33,807 nt of DNA from the NCBI GenBank assembly GCA_012269745.1, contig JAAXJR010000025.1:1-33807 (forward strand), written 5' to 3'. A model generated the notes under the pieces. That model was given only the letters and a program-made list of their open reading frames with translations. It was not told the DNA's origin and made no database searches. Below, piece by piece: positions 8,950 to 18,283 of this stretch. Source of the DNA: Flavobacteriales bacterium. GTDB taxonomy: Bacteria; Bacteroidota; Bacteroidia; Flavobacteriales; Schleiferiaceae. A program made the position numbers and the translations under genes. The number at the start of each line of letters is the position of its first letter. Position 1 is the stretch's first letter.

Positions 8950-9510
8950 TTAAAGACACTTGAAGTATTCAAAGGGCTCCAAGCAAGAATTGCAAGCATA
9001 TTGGCTCTTACATGCTGTACTTCCATGCCTGCTCAACATACGCGTATTATCACTTTTACATTTGGGACAATTCACTTTTGGAGCCTCCGCAAACAAAATT
9101 CGTTTGTCGGCACTTTCCTTGACCGGTGGTGCAATGCCATAGTCCTCCATTTTCTTACGCCCCTCTTCAGAAATCCAATCTGTGGTCCACGAAGGTTGGA
9201 GCTGTTGTTCTACCACGAAGGGTAATTGCATCACGTACATGGCTTCACGAATGTCCTGTTCCATGCGGTCCATGGCTGGACAGCCCACGTAGGTGGGACT
9301 GATGGTGATTTTATAGACGTAGTGGGCGTTGGCTTTCGGTGCATCGGGATGCGCTGAATGGAATTGGTCCAAAGCATCCTTAAAACGCTCATCTGATGTT
9401 TCTAGAACATCAACCGCGCGTAAAATTCCCATGTCGTGCAAGCTCAATACGGGGATCTCAGGATCTTTGACCCTTCCGAGATGCTCGTATATTTCCTTGC
9501 TTCTATCCAT
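8950..9510 (-). CDS. paaD: PaaD-like protein (phenylacetyl-CoA epoxidase accessory subunit)
   Basis: A 186-residue protein with an N-terminal MIP18/DUF59 domain: VKDPEIPVLSLHDMGIL at 14-30 and SPTYVGCPAMDRME at 71-84. The C-terminal part holds a zinc-ribbon-like set of cysteines: CPKC at 148-151 and CNSC at 173-176, plus C167 and C185, ending in EPFEYFKCL. This two-part layout is that of PaaD (PaaJ), thought to help maturation of the metal or Fe-S centres of the phenylacetyl-CoA epoxidase PaaABCE. No paaABCE genes flank it. Its ATG abuts the rseP stop with no gap, so it is translated from the rseP message or very tightly coupled to it. PaaG and PaaH lie about 6 kb further along the same strand. 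Confidence 0.85.
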   Translation of the reverse strand: MDRSKEIYEHLGRVKDPEIPVLSLHDMGILRAVDVLETSDERFKDALDQFHSAHPDAPKANAHYVYKITISPTYVGCPAMDRMEQDIREAMYVMQLPFVVEQQLQPSWTTDWISEEGRKKMEDYGIAPPVKESADKRILFAEAPKVNCPKCKSDNTRMLSRHGSTACKSQYACNSCLEPFEYFKCL

Positions 9511-10836
9511 TTATCCAAATAATGCGCGGATAACATCATTTCCGTTGGCGAAAATCAGGAGCGCGAGCAATAGGAAGAATCCAATCATCTGCGCGATCTC
9601 AAGCACCTTGATCGATGGTTTTTTACCCGTAATCATTTCAATTACCGTGAAGACCACATGTCCACCATCAAGTGCTGGGATAGGTAGGATGTTCAAGAAT
9701 CCGAGCATGATGCTCAAGAAGGCAGTAAACTCCCAGAAATGTCTCCAGTCCCAAGCTTTTTCATACTGCTGTAAGATGGTCAAGAAACCACCCACTTCCT
9801 TGTACGCTTCAGTTTTTGGATTGAAAATGAGTTTGAACTGACGAATATAGCCGTCGAGCTTGGCAGCAACCTCATCTCCAGCCCCAGAGAGGGCAGAAGC
9901 AAAGTCGTATTTCTTGTTTTTGATCTCGTAGTATTTGAATACTGCAGTAGTGTTATAAACATCCAAGCGGCCCGATTCAGGCAACGTAAAGGTCAAAGTA
10001 TCTGCCCTTCCATCACGGTAGTAGGCAAGATCCACTTCCTCACCGGCGTAATCTGGCAGCACCGATTTGTACTGATCGAAGAACAACATCTCTTGGCCGT
10101 TTAATCCAACGATGCTATCGCCAACTTGCAGTCCAAGGGCCTCGCCGAAGCTGTTTTCAGCGAAGGAGCCCACCACGTACGGCATTCTTGGCTTGATGAG
10201 TCCAGGGAACTTCTTGTCCTTGATCATTTCCTCAATAAATTCCACGGCAATCGGAATGCGTACTTCGCGGCCATCTCTTTCAACTACCAAATCTTCTCCT
10301 TGGCTCAACAAGATTTCCAAGGCAGTTTCGCTGTAGCTCTCTGGTGTGTAATCGCCGATTCGTAGAATCTTATCCCCATTTTCAAGACCCATCTCAAGGC
10401 CTATTTCGTTGGTCCAAATACCATTAACCAAAGAGTCGTTTGGCAAATAGTCCTTGCCATAACCCATGAGAAGGAAGACATAGATAAAGTACGCGGTAAG
10501 GAAGTTCATGAACACACCACCTGTTAGAACAATAATGCGCTGCCAAGCTGGCTTCGCACGGAATTCCCACTCTTCAGGCTCTTCGCTGAGGTTTTCGGTG
10601 TCCATGCTTTCGTCCACCATCCCTTCAATCTTCACATAACCACCTAGAGGAATCCAACCAATTCCCCATTCCGTCTCGCCAATCTGCTTTTTGATTAAAG
10701 AGAATTTATAGTCGAAGAAGAGGTAGAATTTTGACACCTTAATGCCAAAGTATTTGGCAGGCAAAAAGTGACCGAATTCGTGAATGACGATAAGGAGAGA
10801 AAGTCCCAAAAGGAACTGTGCGATTTGGATCAGCAT
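9511..10836 (-). CDS. rseP: Site-2 intramembrane metalloprotease RseP
   Basis: A 441-residue M50 (site-2) protease. The zinc motif HEFGH is at 19-23 in the first membrane helix, and the third ligand motif LNILPIPALDGGH is at 381-393 with Asp 390. Two PDZ-like domains occupy roughly 140-200 and 222-290 between the catalytic helices; GGVFMNFLTAYF near 106-117 and the C-terminal segment 417-430 are further membrane helices. Members cleave anti-sigma factors and remnant signal peptides within the inner membrane. No sigma/anti-sigma pair is in the window, so the substrate is unknown. A TACTTTTA element 28 bases upstream of the ATG may be a -7 box. The paaD-like gene follows directly. Confidence 0.94.
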   Translation of the reverse strand: MLIQIAQFLLGLSLLIVIHEFGHFLPAKYFGIKVSKFYLFFDYKFSLIKKQIGETEWGIGWIPLGGYVKIEGMVDESMDTENLSEEPEEWEFRAKPAWQRIIVLTGGVFMNFLTAYFIYVFLLMGYGKDYLPNDSLVNGIWTNEIGLEMGLENGDKILRIGDYTPESYSETALEILLSQGEDLVVERDGREVRIPIAVEFIEEMIKDKKFPGLIKPRMPYVVGSFAENSFGEALGLQVGDSIVGLNGQEMLFFDQYKSVLPDYAGEEVDLAYYRDGRADTLTFTLPESGRLDVYNTTAVFKYYEIKNKKYDFASALSGAGDEVAAKLDGYIRQFKLIFNPKTEAYKEVGGFLTILQQYEKAWDWRHFWEFTAFLSIMLGFLNILPIPALDGGHVVFTVIEMITGKKPSIKVLEIAQMIGFFLLLALLIFANGNDVIRALFG

Positions 10837-10933
10837 GCTGGTATGAGCTCTTTAATGAGGCTGTAAAAGTAACGCCTCACAGCTTAGAGTGTTTATCTCT
10901 TTGCACTGCGAGGCGCCAAAAATGTTGTTAAAA

Positions 10934-12127
10934 TTAGTTTTCGAGTACGCCGAGCTCTTTTCCAACCTTCGTGAAGGCGGAAATGGCACGATCTAAATGT
11001 GCTTTATCATGTCCAGCGCTTAATTGCACTCGGATGCGCGCTTGCTCTTTGGGAACTACAGGATAGAAGAAGCCAATGACATAGATACCTTCTTCAAGCA
11101 ATCGATCCGCAAATTTCTGGCTAAGTGCAGCATCGTATAACATGATAGGAACGATGGCGCTATCTCCATCTTTGTAATCGAACCCTGCTGCCTTGACCCC
11201 TTCTTTGAAGTAGTTGATGTTCCACTCGAGCTTATCACGGAGCTCAGTGCTTTCACTAAGAAGGTTAAATACTTCAATAGAGGCGCCGACAATGGTTGGT
11301 GCTAGAGAGTTAGAGAACAAATACGGTCGCGATTTTTGACGCAGCATCTCAATAATCTCCTTGCGTCCAGTGGTGAAGCCGCCCATGGCGCCGCCTAAGG
11401 CCTTGCCCAGAGTTCCGGTGATGATATCCACGCGACCCAGTACGTTTTTAAGCTCTACGGTTCCTCGACCAGTCTTGCCTATGAATCCAGTGGCATGACA
11501 TTCGTCTACCATCACTAGTGCGTTGTACTTATCGGCGAGGTCACAAATCTTGTCCAGCTGTGCCACGTAGCCGTCCATAGAGAAGACGCCGTCGGTGACT
11601 ATAATTTTGAATCGGGCACCCTCAGCAGCTTGAAGTTGCTTTTCAAGATCCGCCATATCATTGTTGGCATAGCGATAACGCGCGGCCTTACATAAGCGAA
11701 CCCCATCAATGATTGAGGCATGGTTCAAGCTGTCGGAAATGATTGCATCCTCAGCAGTAAGGAGAGGTTCAAACACACCGCCGTTTGCGTCAAAAGCTGC
11801 AGCATAGAGGATAGTATCCTCCGTGTGAAGGAATTCGGCAATCTTAGCTTCTAGCTCTTTGTGGATGTCCTGAGTGCCACAAATGAAACGCACTGAGCTC
11901 ATTCCAAAACCATGCGTGTCGAGGGTTTTGTGCGCAGCTTCTAAAACACGCGGATGCGAGCTTAGTCCGAGGTAGTTATTCGCACAGAAATTCAGCACTT
12001 CTTCGCCCTCCGTAGTCTTGATGACTGCATCCTGAGGGGTTGTGATGATGCGCTCTTTCTTAAACAGGCCGGCTTTTTCTATTTCGGCCAATTCATTTTG
12101 TAAATGGTCTTTTAAGTCTCCGTACAT
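10934..12127 (-). CDS. kbl: Glycine C-acetyltransferase (2-amino-3-ketobutyrate CoA ligase)
   Basis: A 397-residue PLP enzyme of the alpha-oxoamine synthase family. The PLP-binding Lys is Lys 242 in [10 protein letters not shown]; the supporting residues DECHATG (Asp 208, His 211) and NHASIIDG (His 136) are present. The N-terminus ([20 protein letters not shown]) and the [13 protein letters not shown] segment match Kbl better than 8-amino-7-oxononanoate synthase or serine palmitoyltransferase. It interconverts 2-amino-3-ketobutyrate plus CoA with glycine plus acetyl-CoA, the second step of threonine degradation. Threonine dehydrogenase (tdh), the usual partner, is not in the window. It sits alone between the isomerase-like lipoprotein and rseP, with a 97-base gap to the latter. 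Confidence 0.94.
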   Translation of the reverse strand: MYGDLKDHLQNELAEIEKAGLFKKERIITTPQDAVIKTTEGEEVLNFCANNYLGLSSHPRVLEAAHKTLDTHGFGMSSVRFICGTQDIHKELEAKIAEFLHTEDTILYAAAFDANGGVFEPLLTAEDAIISDSLNHASIIDGVRLCKAARYRYANNDMADLEKQLQAAEGARFKIIVTDGVFSMDGYVAQLDKICDLADKYNALVMVDECHATGFIGKTGRGTVELKNVLGRVDIITGTLGKALGGAMGGFTTGRKEIIEMLRQKSRPYLFSNSLAPTIVGASIEVFNLLSESTELRDKLEWNINYFKEGVKAAGFDYKDGDSAIVPIMLYDAALSQKFADRLLEEGIYVIGFFYPVVPKEQARIRVQLSAGHDKAHLDRAISAFTKVGKELGVLEN

Positions 12128-12156
12128 CTAGGTTGTATTTGGGTATAGTTATTTGC

Positions 12157-13068
12157 TTATTCCATGTAGGCTTGTCCCGCTGCCCAATCGATGCTCTCTT
12201 TCAAACAGTCTAAAGCGCGGTCCGCACTACATACATCTTGCTCTATATAATAATGCTCCATGCCGCTTAGTTCAGCGTTGGCAAAAATACGTTCCCAATC
12301 GATCACTCCTTGCCCCACTGGAACCTGAGTTAATGTATCAGCAGCAAAATCTTTCACGTGCCACAACGGGAACATACCTGGGTATTTCTCAAACCATTGC
12401 ACCGCATCTTCGCCGGCAAAAGCTACCCAGTGGATGTCCATTTCAAAGACCACGCCTTCTCCTTTTAAGTTTTGGATGAGGTAATCGTAAGGTACTGTGC
12501 CGTCCTCGAGCGCTTGGAATTCAAAATCGTGGTTGTGCCAAGCAGCTACTAAGCCTCGCTCTTTACATGCGGCGCTCAGTGCCTTTAAATAATTTGCAAG
12601 GTGCTCGTATCCTTTTGCATTGCGCCAGGCATCGCTCATCCAGGGGATAATGACCCATTTTTGACCCAATGCTTCAGCGGCATTAAGGATATCTGGTATG
12701 GAAGAAGTGTCCAGAGGGCCCACTTCATTCATTGCAAGTTGCATGGGTAAATAATGACCGCTAGGAGAGCTCAAGGATGCACTGTCGATGGTCTTTTTAA
12801 ATTGCTCCGGACTTTGACCGAAGAAAGTTCCTTGCATGTAGCCGAAAGATTCAACTTGGACATATCCCATATCATGAGTGGCCTTTAGCGCAGCATCAAT
12901 AGCCGAATCGCTCGACATTTCTTCTCGAATGGTGTAGAGTTGATAGCCCTTTTTATAAGTAGCCATAGTTTTAGGAGTTTCTTCGACAGTAGTGTCTGAA
13001 GTACTGTTATTACAAGAGAGGAGTGTTACAGCGCCCAACAAAGCAGCCAATATTGCGTTAGATTTCAT
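12157..13068 (-). CDS. Sugar phosphate isomerase/epimerase-like TIM-barrel lipoprotein
   Basis: A 303-residue protein with a lipoprotein signal ending LLSC (Cys 19), then a short linker and a xylose-isomerase-like TIM barrel (AP endonuclease family 2). YQLYTIREEM opens the barrel, and metal-site candidates are the acidic and His residues in VQVESFG, AAWHNHDFEF, FEMDIHW and LWHVKDF, ending in YYIEQDV. Such lipoproteins are common in Bacteroidota and usually act on sugars or inositols; this one's substrate cannot be told from sequence. It is divergent from the Hsp15-like gene with only 53 bases between starts, and 29 bases precede kbl downstream. Confidence 0.85.
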   Translation of the reverse strand: MKSNAILAALLGAVTLLSCNNSTSDTTVEETPKTMATYKKGYQLYTIREEMSSDSAIDAALKATHDMGYVQVESFGYMQGTFFGQSPEQFKKTIDSASLSSPSGHYLPMQLAMNEVGPLDTSSIPDILNAAEALGQKWVIIPWMSDAWRNAKGYEHLANYLKALSAACKERGLVAAWHNHDFEFQALEDGTVPYDYLIQNLKGEGVVFEMDIHWVAFAGEDAVQWFEKYPGMFPLWHVKDFAADTLTQVPVGQGVIDWERIFANAELSGMEHYYIEQDVCSADRALDCLKESIDWAAGQAYME

Positions 13069-13121
13069 ATTTAGGTTTTATTCAGGCCTTAAAATACCCG
13101 AAATGTTTCAAATTTGCTCTT

Positions 13122-13484
13122 ATGAGAATTGACAAATTTCTTTGGTGTGTCCGATTGTTCAAAACCCGCAGTCTCTCTGGCGAGAATGTCCGCTCTGGAC
13201 GTGTCCTCATGGATGAATTGCCCGTAAAAGCTTCCCGTGAAATCAAAGTAGGCGATACGGTGACTATCAAGCGTCACGGTTTTGATCAGGTTTTCGAAGT
13301 GCTCTCTATTCCCAAAAGTCGAGTCAGCGCAAAGCTGGTTCCTGACCTTATTAAGGACGTGACTCCGCAAGATGAACTAGAAAAACAGGAATTTTTGCGC
13401 CTTGCCAGAAATGTAACCCGTAAAAAGGGGTTAGGTAGACCTACTAAGAAAGACCGTCGAGATTTGGACGATTTCACGATATAA
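13122..13484 (+). CDS. hslR: RNA-binding S4 domain protein, Hsp15-like
   Basis: A 120-residue basic protein that opens with the S4 fold (MRIDKFLWCVRLFKTRSLS, then GRVLMDELPVKASREIKVGDTVTI at about 26-49). The Lys/Arg-rich tail (RNVTRKKGLGRPTKKDRRDLDDF) is characteristic of Hsp15 relatives. In E. coli, Hsp15 binds free 50S subunits carrying nascent chains and helps recycle them. The gene is monocistronic by context: divergent from the lipoprotein gene on the left, and 173 bases from susC on the right. A CAAATTTG sequence ends only 5 bases before the ATG; if it were a -7 box the message would be almost leaderless, but I do not trust it enough to list it. Confidence 0.88.
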   Translation: MRIDKFLWCVRLFKTRSLSGENVRSGRVLMDELPVKASREIKVGDTVTIKRHGFDQVFEVLSIPKSRVSAKLVPDLIKDVTPQDELEKQEFLRLARNVTRKKGLGRPTKKDRRDLDDFTI

Positions 13485-13559
13485 ATCCAGGCCTTCAAGA
13501 CGCTGTCCAGTGTCGTCAAGTGTTGATTTTAGTGGTTTAGGGCCGAAATCTGTGCTTTC

Positions 13560-13578
13560 TGTCCGGTTTTTGTCCGGT
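13560..13578 (+). repeat. Two direct copies of TGTCCGGT, 11 bases apart, upstream of susC
   Basis: TGTCCGGT occurs at 13560-13567 and again at 13571-13578, separated by TTT, giving an 11-base period, about one helical turn. The pair ends 8 bases before the candidate -33 element of the susC promoter, a fitting place for an activator. A related TGTCCAG lies at 13504-13510, and TGTCCGG recurs at 24593-24599. The sequence is seen directly; its role as an operator is inference. Confidence 0.4.
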
Positions 13579-13586
13579 AACGAACA

Positions 13587-13617
13587 TTGTTTACCTAATA
13601 TAAGTTCAAGACTTTTG
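13587..13617 (+). promoter_or_regulatory. Candidate promoter of the laminarin (susC) operon
   Basis: A TTG at 13587-13589 and GACTTTTG at 13610-13617 are separated by 20 bases, close to the Bacteroidota consensus (TTG or TTTG, about 19-21 bases, TAnnTTTG; one mismatch in the -7 box). Transcription would begin near 13624, giving a leader of about 34 bases before the susC ATG at 13658. Confidence 0.45.
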
Positions 13618-13657
13618 AGTGTACATCGAACACTTTTAAAATAACTATCGGTCGATT

Positions 13658-16600
13658 ATGATTAACAACAAACACATTTTGTCGCTAGCAGCAACGTTTG
13701 TTCTTGTGCTTTCATCCTTTACGATGACTGCCCAGTACAAAGGTGTAGTACTTGATGCGGCAGACAATTCCCCCTTACCTGGTGCAGTAATCACCGCCGG
13801 GCAAGAATCTGCCATGACAGACATGGACGGACGCTGGTCTCTGGATGCAGCGCAAGGCACAGAGGCTACAGTGTCTTTTGTCGGATACGTTAGCAAATCT
13901 ATTGTCTTGGGAAGCACGAAGGAGCTAACTATCAAACTTGCTTACGACCAAGCAGCGTCCACTCTTGATGAAGTAGTAGTTGTAGGTTATGGTGTACAGA
14001 AGAAATCTAATGTGACTGGCGCCATCTCTAGCGTTAAGGCGGAGGATCTGGAAGATTTGCAATTGCCACGTTTGGAGACTGCTCTTCAAGGTAGAACTTC
14101 TGGTGTTCAAGTATTGCAAAACTCTGGTCAGCCAGGTGCTGCCTCAGTAGTTAGGATTCGCGGTACATCTTCTATCAATGGCTCGAACCCTCTTTATGTT
14201 GTGGATGGAGTAATCATTGGTGGTGGAATTGACTTCCTTAACCCTAATGACATTGAAACTATTGAAGTGCTTAAAGATGCGGCTTCCGCTGCAATCTATG
14301 GTGCTCGTGGTGCAAACGGTGTAATTATCGTTACTACTAAAAATGGTGCTCGTGCGAAAGGCATGGAAGTGACCGTTAGTAGTTACACGGGTGTTCAAAA
14401 CTCTTGGAAGCAACTCCCAGTATTGAACGCTAAAGAATATGCAACCCTTCAAAATGAAATGGCTGCGGCTGCAGGTCAAGCATTGCCTTACCCAGATGCA
14501 GCAACTTTAGGAGAAGGAACTAACTGGCAAAGCCACGTGTTCAATCCAAATGCCATTATGCGCAGCACTGACTTCAGTATCGCTGGGGCTTCTGATAAAG
14601 GTTCTTACTTCTCGTCTGTAAGCTTATTCGATCAAGACGGTATTGTAGCAGCGGGTAAATCGAACTTCCAACGTTTGGCAGCTCGTTTGAACACAACCAC
14701 AAACGTGAATGACAGATTCACTGTGGGTTGGAATGTAGCATATACGCACAACGAGAGCCAGACAGTAGCGGAAAACACAGAATTTGGTTCGCCACTAGGT
14801 CGTGCTTTGAATATTGACCCTTTGACTCCTCTGTACGAGACTGATCCATCTAGATTATCTCAGGCGCCTTACACATCAGGTGGTGTTTTGAGAAGCAATC
14901 TAGTTCGTGATGAGAACGGTATCTACGGTATCTCAAGCCGTGTAACTTCAGAAATCATCAACCCTGTTGCAGCCTACCAAATTGCGAACAACTACGGTTG
15001 GTCAGATAAGATTGTAAACAATACATATGCTGAATATGAATTGGCTCCAGGTCTAAAAGCCCGCACAAGCATGGGTATTGACCTAGCGTTCTACGGTGGA
15101 AACGGCTTCACGCCATCACACTACTTAAACGCAACGAACTTCTTAGATACTAACCTTGTCTACAGCAACTTCAACAGAGCGATGACTTGGATCTGGGATC
15201 AGACTATTACTTATACTAAAGACTTCGGTGATCACCACTTTGATGGTCTTGTAGGTCACAGTGCTCAGGAAGTGAACGGTCGTTACCTAGGTGGTAGCAA
15301 GCGTGATGTTCCTGTAAATACTTACGACGGTGCTACTATTGATTATGCTCGTAACGAAGTGAGTGAGCAGGTATATGGTGGTTACTGGGAGCGCTACGCT
15401 ATTGAGTCGTACTTCGCTCGTGCAAACTACGATTACAAAGGAAAATACGTAGCAACTGCAGTAATGAGAGCGGATGCTTCTTCAAACTTCGGTGCTAACT
15501 ATCGCTGGGGTTACTTCCCATCTCTCTCTGCAGGTTGGAACATCCATAAAGAAGATTTTTGGGTCTACGACAACGTAAATGAGTTGAAAGTGAAAGCAGG
15601 ATACGGTTTGAACGGTAACGATGCTGCTGGATCATTGGAATATGCATCTACAATTGTAGGTGGTCGTTCGTACACGTTCGGACGCAACGAGGTTTTGGTA
15701 AACGGTACAGCTCCTGCCCAGGTAGCGAATCCAGATTTGAGATGGGAATCTGTAAGCCAATTCAACGTAGGTATGGAGTTGCGTGCATTTGACTGGTTAA
15801 CAGTGAATGCGGACTTCTTTAACCGTGTAACTAACGATATGAAGACGCGTCCACCACTACCAGATTACATTGGTAATGATGCGCCGACGGCAAACATTGG
15901 TTCTATGTTGAACCGTGGTGTTGACCTTGAATTAGGTTACGACCGTTCATTCAGCAAAGACTTTAGGTTCTCAGCTAGCGCTAACGTGAGTTTCTTGAAG
16001 AACGAAGTGACGTTATTGGGTAATGAAGCTGGTTTCTTGACCGGTCAGCGTTGGGGTCCTCAAGGATTGGAAATTACTCGTATCACTGAAGGATTGCCTA
16101 TTGGTTACTTCTACGGGTACCAAACTGACGGAATCTTCCAAACTCAAGACGAGGTCTTCGCTCACACCGGTGGTGAAAATGGCGATACGCTTCAGCCAGG
16201 TGCTGTTGCTGGTGACTTCCGTTTCGTAGATGTCAACGGTGACGGTGTTATTGATGCAGATGATAGAACATTCATCGGTAACCCAACCCCAGATATGACA
16301 GCGGGTATTACCGTAGATATGCAATACAAAAACTGGGATTTGAACATCTTCGGACAAGGTGTTTGGGGTAACCAGATTTACAATGCAACACGTCGTTACG
16401 ATTTGCCAACAGCGAACATGACCGGCGCGGCATTAGACCGTTGGACGGGTCCTGGTACATCAAACGATTACCCTCGTCTAACGTTCCAAGACGACAACTT
16501 GAACTTTGCGAGAAGCTCTGACTTCTACGTGGAGGATGGTAGCTTCTTTAGAATTAAGAACCTACAGATAGGATACAACGTAACAGGTGCTATGGCTGAG

Positions 16601-16768
16601 AAGATGATGCTTCGCAAGATGCGTATCTACTATGCAGGTACAAACTTGTTAACGTTCACGAAGTACTCAGGTTTCGATCCTGAGATTGGTGCCGGCTTCG
16701 GTGTAGACCGCGGTATCTACCCACAAGCACGTGTACACAGCATTGGAATTAACGTCACTTTCAAATAA
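13658..16768 (+). CDS. susC: SusC/RagA family TonB-linked outer membrane protein
   Basis: A 1036-residue outer-membrane importer. It has a signal peptide (about 1-26, ending MTAQ), a CarboxypepD-regulatory-like domain (about 28-95), the SusC signature DEVVVVGYG at 104-112 and a plug domain with LQGRTSGVQVL and VRIRGTSSINGSNPLYVVDG. The rest is a beta-barrel that ends in an aromatic-terminated strand (SIGINVTFK). An acidic loop DVNGDGVIDADDRTF late in the barrel is usual for the family and may bind calcium. It would import oligosaccharides with the SusD lid protein encoded 9 bases downstream, driven by TonB. The GH16 laminarinase in the same operon indicates beta-1,3-glucan as substrate. Codon choice looks strongly biased, as expected for a highly expressed protein. 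Confidence 0.95.
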   Translation: MINNKHILSLAATFVLVLSSFTMTAQYKGVVLDAADNSPLPGAVITAGQESAMTDMDGRWSLDAAQGTEATVSFVGYVSKSIVLGSTKELTIKLAYDQAASTLDEVVVVGYGVQKKSNVTGAISSVKAEDLEDLQLPRLETALQGRTSGVQVLQNSGQPGAASVVRIRGTSSINGSNPLYVVDGVIIGGGIDFLNPNDIETIEVLKDAASAAIYGARGANGVIIVTTKNGARAKGMEVTVSSYTGVQNSWKQLPVLNAKEYATLQNEMAAAAGQALPYPDAATLGEGTNWQSHVFNPNAIMRSTDFSIAGASDKGSYFSSVSLFDQDGIVAAGKSNFQRLAARLNTTTNVNDRFTVGWNVAYTHNESQTVAENTEFGSPLGRALNIDPLTPLYETDPSRLSQAPYTSGGVLRSNLVRDENGIYGISSRVTSEIINPVAAYQIANNYGWSDKIVNNTYAEYELAPGLKARTSMGIDLAFYGGNGFTPSHYLNATNFLDTNLVYSNFNRAMTWIWDQTITYTKDFGDHHFDGLVGHSAQEVNGRYLGGSKRDVPVNTYDGATIDYARNEVSEQVYGGYWERYAIESYFARANYDYKGKYVATAVMRADASSNFGANYRWGYFPSLSAGWNIHKEDFWVYDNVNELKVKAGYGLNGNDAAGSLEYASTIVGGRSYTFGRNEVLVNGTAPAQVANPDLRWESVSQFNVGMELRAFDWLTVNADFFNRVTNDMKTRPPLPDYIGNDAPTANIGSMLNRGVDLELGYDRSFSKDFRFSASANVSFLKNEVTLLGNEAGFLTGQRWGPQGLEITRITEGLPIGYFYGYQTDGIFQTQDEVFAHTGGENGDTLQPGAVAGDFRFVDVNGDGVIDADDRTFIGNPTPDMTAGITVDMQYKNWDLNIFGQGVWGNQIYNATRRYDLPTANMTGAALDRWTGPGTSNDYPRLTFQDDNLNFARSSDFYVEDGSFFRIKNLQIGYNVTGAMAEKMMLRKMRIYYAGTNLLTFTKYSGFDPEIGAGFGVDRGIYPQARVHSIGINVTFK

Positions 16769-16777
16769 TAGAGAAAG

Positions 16778-18283
16778 ATGAAAAACATTATCAATACAAC
16801 AATGAAGCCTTTCTTAGCCTTAGCAGTAGTTGCTATGGCAGCAGTAGGCTGTTCAAAAGACTTCCTTCAAACTACTCCAGTAGGTAGAGATTTGGAGGTG
16901 AACTATTACCAAACTGAAGAGCAAGCATTCGAGGCACTTGTGAGTGTTTATGATGTACTTCAGTGGAACGATCAGTATGGATTTAGCATGTACCGTTTCT
17001 TGATGACGGTTGCTTCTGATGATACCTACGCAGGTGGTTCTGATGCTTCAGATCAGCCTTCATGGGTAGCTACAGATAACTTTAGCTGGACACCAAACTT
17101 GGGTCCACAAGCAGGTTTCTGGAGAAAGAATTACAAAGGCATCTATAGAGCGAATTTGTACCTAGAGAAAATCGACGATATCGATGATGCTTCGGAGGCG
17201 TTTAAGACGCGTACTAAGGCAGAGGTTCGTTTCTTAAGAGCGAAATTCTACTTCGATTTGGTACGAAGCTTCGGAAACGTTCCTTTGATCACGAACACTT
17301 TGGATCCATCGGAGTACTACACTATTACTCAAGACGAGCCTTCAGTTATCTACACATTCATCGAGAACGAATTGGAATTGGCTATTGCTGATCTTCCAGT
17401 TTCTGTTCCATCTGTAGAGATCGGCCGTGCTACCAAAGGTGCAGCACAGGCATTATTAGCGCGAGTTTTCTTGTTCATGGACGACGATACTAAAATGGCT
17501 GATGTGGCGACGCTATGTCAAGAAGTGATCAACTCTGGCGAGTACAGCCTTGAGCCAGATTACGGTACCATCTTCACCAAAGCTGGTGAGTGGGGTCCGG
17601 AAAGTGTATTTGAAATTACACACTCTGAAAACTCAACGAGTGATTGGGGTCGTTTCGGATCAGGTCACAGTGAAGGAAACGTTGGTGTTCAGTTCTGTGG
17701 TATGAGAGATTACAACGGTCCAGATTACAGCCCAGGTTGGGGATTCTGTCCTATCACTGAGGATTTGGAAGAATTCATGGAGAATGACCCGCGTTACCAA
17801 CACACGATTATCGATGCTGATAACCTAGCAGGTGCAGAGTACACCCCGGGTTACCAAAACACTGGTTTCTTCATGAAGAAATACGCGCCATTAGCGGGTA
17901 ATTTCCCGCCAGATGGTGAGCCCGCGTTGAACTGGGGAAATAACATTCGCGAGATCCGCTATGCAGACGTTTTGTTGATGGCTGCTGAAGGCCTTGTAAG
18001 AAGCGGTGGTTCAGAAGGAACAGCCCGTTCTTACCTCAACCAAGTAAGATCTCGTGTAAGCCTTCCAGGCCTGGGCCTTTCGGGCACTGCGCTTTTAGAA
18101 GCTATCTACGATGAGAGAAGAATGGAGTTCGCTACGGAAGGACACCGTTATTTTGACCTTATTAGAACAGGTAAAGCAGCTTCTGTACTAGACGGATGGA
18201 CAGACGACAACAAATATTTGCCTATTCCGCAAAACGAAATTGACGCTTCAAACGGAGCATTAACTCAAAACTCAGGATACTAA
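16778..18283 (+). CDS. susD: SusD/RagB family glycan-binding lipoprotein
   Basis: A 501-residue surface lipoprotein with a lipobox ending AVGC (Cys 25). It carries the family opening KDFLQTTPVGRDLEVNYYQTE, a TPR-like helical core with EVRFLRAKFYFDLVRSFGNVPLI and the C-terminal hallmark DERRMEFATEGHRYFDLIRTG. SusD proteins cap the SusC barrel and bind the incoming glycan. It begins 9 bases after the susC stop, and its TAA overlaps the ATG of the next gene by one base (TAATG), a sign of translational coupling. Confidence 0.95.
   Translation: MKNIINTTMKPFLALAVVAMAAVGCSKDFLQTTPVGRDLEVNYYQTEEQAFEALVSVYDVLQWNDQYGFSMYRFLMTVASDDTYAGGSDASDQPSWVATDNFSWTPNLGPQAGFWRKNYKGIYRANLYLEKIDDIDDASEAFKTRTKAEVRFLRAKFYFDLVRSFGNVPLITNTLDPSEYYTITQDEPSVIYTFIENELELAIADLPVSVPSVEIGRATKGAAQALLARVFLFMDDDTKMADVATLCQEVINSGEYSLEPDYGTIFTKAGEWGPESVFEITHSENSTSDWGRFGSGHSEGNVGVQFCGMRDYNGPDYSPGWGFCPITEDLEEFMENDPRYQHTIIDADNLAGAEYTPGYQNTGFFMKKYAPLAGNFPPDGEPALNWGNNIREIRYADVLLMAAEGLVRSGGSEGTARSYLNQVRSRVSLPGLGLSGTALLEAIYDERRMEFATEGHRYFDLIRTGKAASVLDGWTDDNKYLPIPQNEIDASNGALTQNSGY

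Noticed and set aside
10857-10880. Inverted repeat TGAGGC/GCCTCA between kbl and rseP as a terminator
   Set aside because: The stem has only 6 bases with a 12-base loop, and no T-tract follows on either strand.
13109-13116. CAAATTTG as a -7 box giving a leaderless hslR message
   Set aside because: It is too close to the start codon, has one mismatch and no clear -33 element; an AT-rich chance match is more likely.
13069-13121. Strand switch between the minus-strand block and the plus-strand block, as a possible replication origin
   Set aside because: The gap is only 53 bases, has no DnaA-box-like cluster and no origin-type neighbours such as dnaA or gidA. It is an ordinary divergent gene pair.
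16222-16275. Dockerin or EF-hand-like acidic motif in SusC as a cellulosome-type element
   Set aside because: Single acidic DxNGDG loops of this type are usual in SusC barrels, and there is no second repeat or cohesin.
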